From: Legionellales bacterium
Lineage (GTDB): Bacteria > Pseudomonadota > Gammaproteobacteria > UBA1113
Length of the DNA stretch: 45,734 nt
Reading direction: 5' to 3'
NCBI GenBank assembly: GCA_002709565.1
Contig: PAPY01000037.1
Span: forward strand, 1 to 45,734
A model generated the notes under the pieces. The model was given only the letters and a program-made list of their open reading frames with translations, searched no databases and was not told the DNA's origin. Position 1 is the stretch's first letter. The number at the start of each line of letters is the position of its first letter. The position numbers and the translations under genes are program-made. This document shows positions 45,614-45,734 of the stretch, piece after piece.

Positions 45614-45734
45614 CACCAGTCTCTTTTTGCGCATAAAAGGGTAAAAAATCAACTCAAAATGCTCAGGTATTGTATATACATTCCGCTTTTTCGTTAATTT
45701 TTTACCCCTTTCTGCATCAAAAATAGCTCTGGTG
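45614..45734. mobile_element. MITE-like 121-bp inverted repeat at the window end
   Basis: The left arm (45614-45653) and the right arm (45693-45734) are imperfect inverted repeats about 40 bp long. Both start CACCAG when read inward, and share TTTTTG..GCA..AAA.GGGTAAAAAAT.AAC. The central 39 bp contains GTATATAC. There is no gene. The right arm ends exactly at the window edge, so the true boundary and any flanking duplication cannot be seen. Confidence 0.6.

Noticed and set aside
1-45734. tRNA, rRNA or known riboswitch genes
   Set aside because: I scanned gaps for T-loop-like GGTTCRAATCC stretches and conserved rRNA or riboswitch cores and saw none. A covariance-model scan would be needed to exclude small RNAs.

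Overview
The window reads as a chromosomal segment of a gammaproteobacterium. The housekeeping blocks keep gammaproteobacterial order: yajC-secD-secF, trmJ followed by isc genes, ndk-rlmN-pilW-rodZ-hisS-yfgM-bamB-der, ppsR/ppsA, guaB-guaA-tadA, and a single-chain purL. A leucine-rich-repeat protein with an F-box-like C-terminus, plus several unrecognised membrane or acidic proteins, suggest a host-associated lineage, perhaps Legionellales/Coxiellaceae-like. That placement is inference; there is no rRNA or tRNA here to anchor taxonomy.

Layout. 1-305 is repeat-rich DNA. 306-4228 carries an SDR-like gene and then the SecDF-YajC translocase accessory operon. 4229-6101 has a small periplasmic DUF3106-like gene and suhB, both surrounded by small mobile-looking repeats; one of these seems to have inserted into the 3' end of suhB. 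6594-9230 is trmJ-iscS-iscU-iscA, a reduced and altered Fe-S assembly operon with no iscR, hscBA or fdx. 9231-10813 is a small accessory island: a rhuM gene followed by repeated copies of the iscA 3' end. 10814-12091 is the LRR/F-box gene. 12258-19891 is the conserved ndk-to-der block, lacking ispG. 19917-25675 holds a small secreted Cys-rich protein, dgt, an AsmA-family gene and a hipBA toxin-antitoxin pair. 25694-31489 contains the divergent ppsR/ppsA pair, xseA and a Bcr/CflA-type exporter. 31774-33410 is a two-gene XRE-ImmA/IrrE plus PIN-like module. 33739-37249 is guaB-guaA-tadA, behind an array of TTTCCGGAAA palindromes. 37294-39816 holds two unrecognised genes, 39904-44979 the divergent cinA-like and purL genes, and 45062-45541 a small membrane protein with an acidic tail. 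The window ends in a MITE-like inverted repeat.

Functional themes are protein export and envelope biogenesis (SecDF-YajC, BamB, YfgM, AsmA, PilW, RodZ), purine nucleotide synthesis (GuaB, GuaA, PurL, Ndk), RNA modification and translation (TrmJ, RlmN, TadA, HisS, Der) and Fe-S assembly. Between these lie accessory units: toxin-antitoxin-like pairs, the RhuM cassette, eukaryote-like or effector-like genes, and at least three kinds of non-coding inverted-repeat element. The observations most worth following are the IscU-like protein with Arg and Thr where the scaffold Cys37 and Asp39 should be, the iscA 3'-end duplications that look like integration scars, and the suhB C-terminus apparently rewritten by a repeat insertion.
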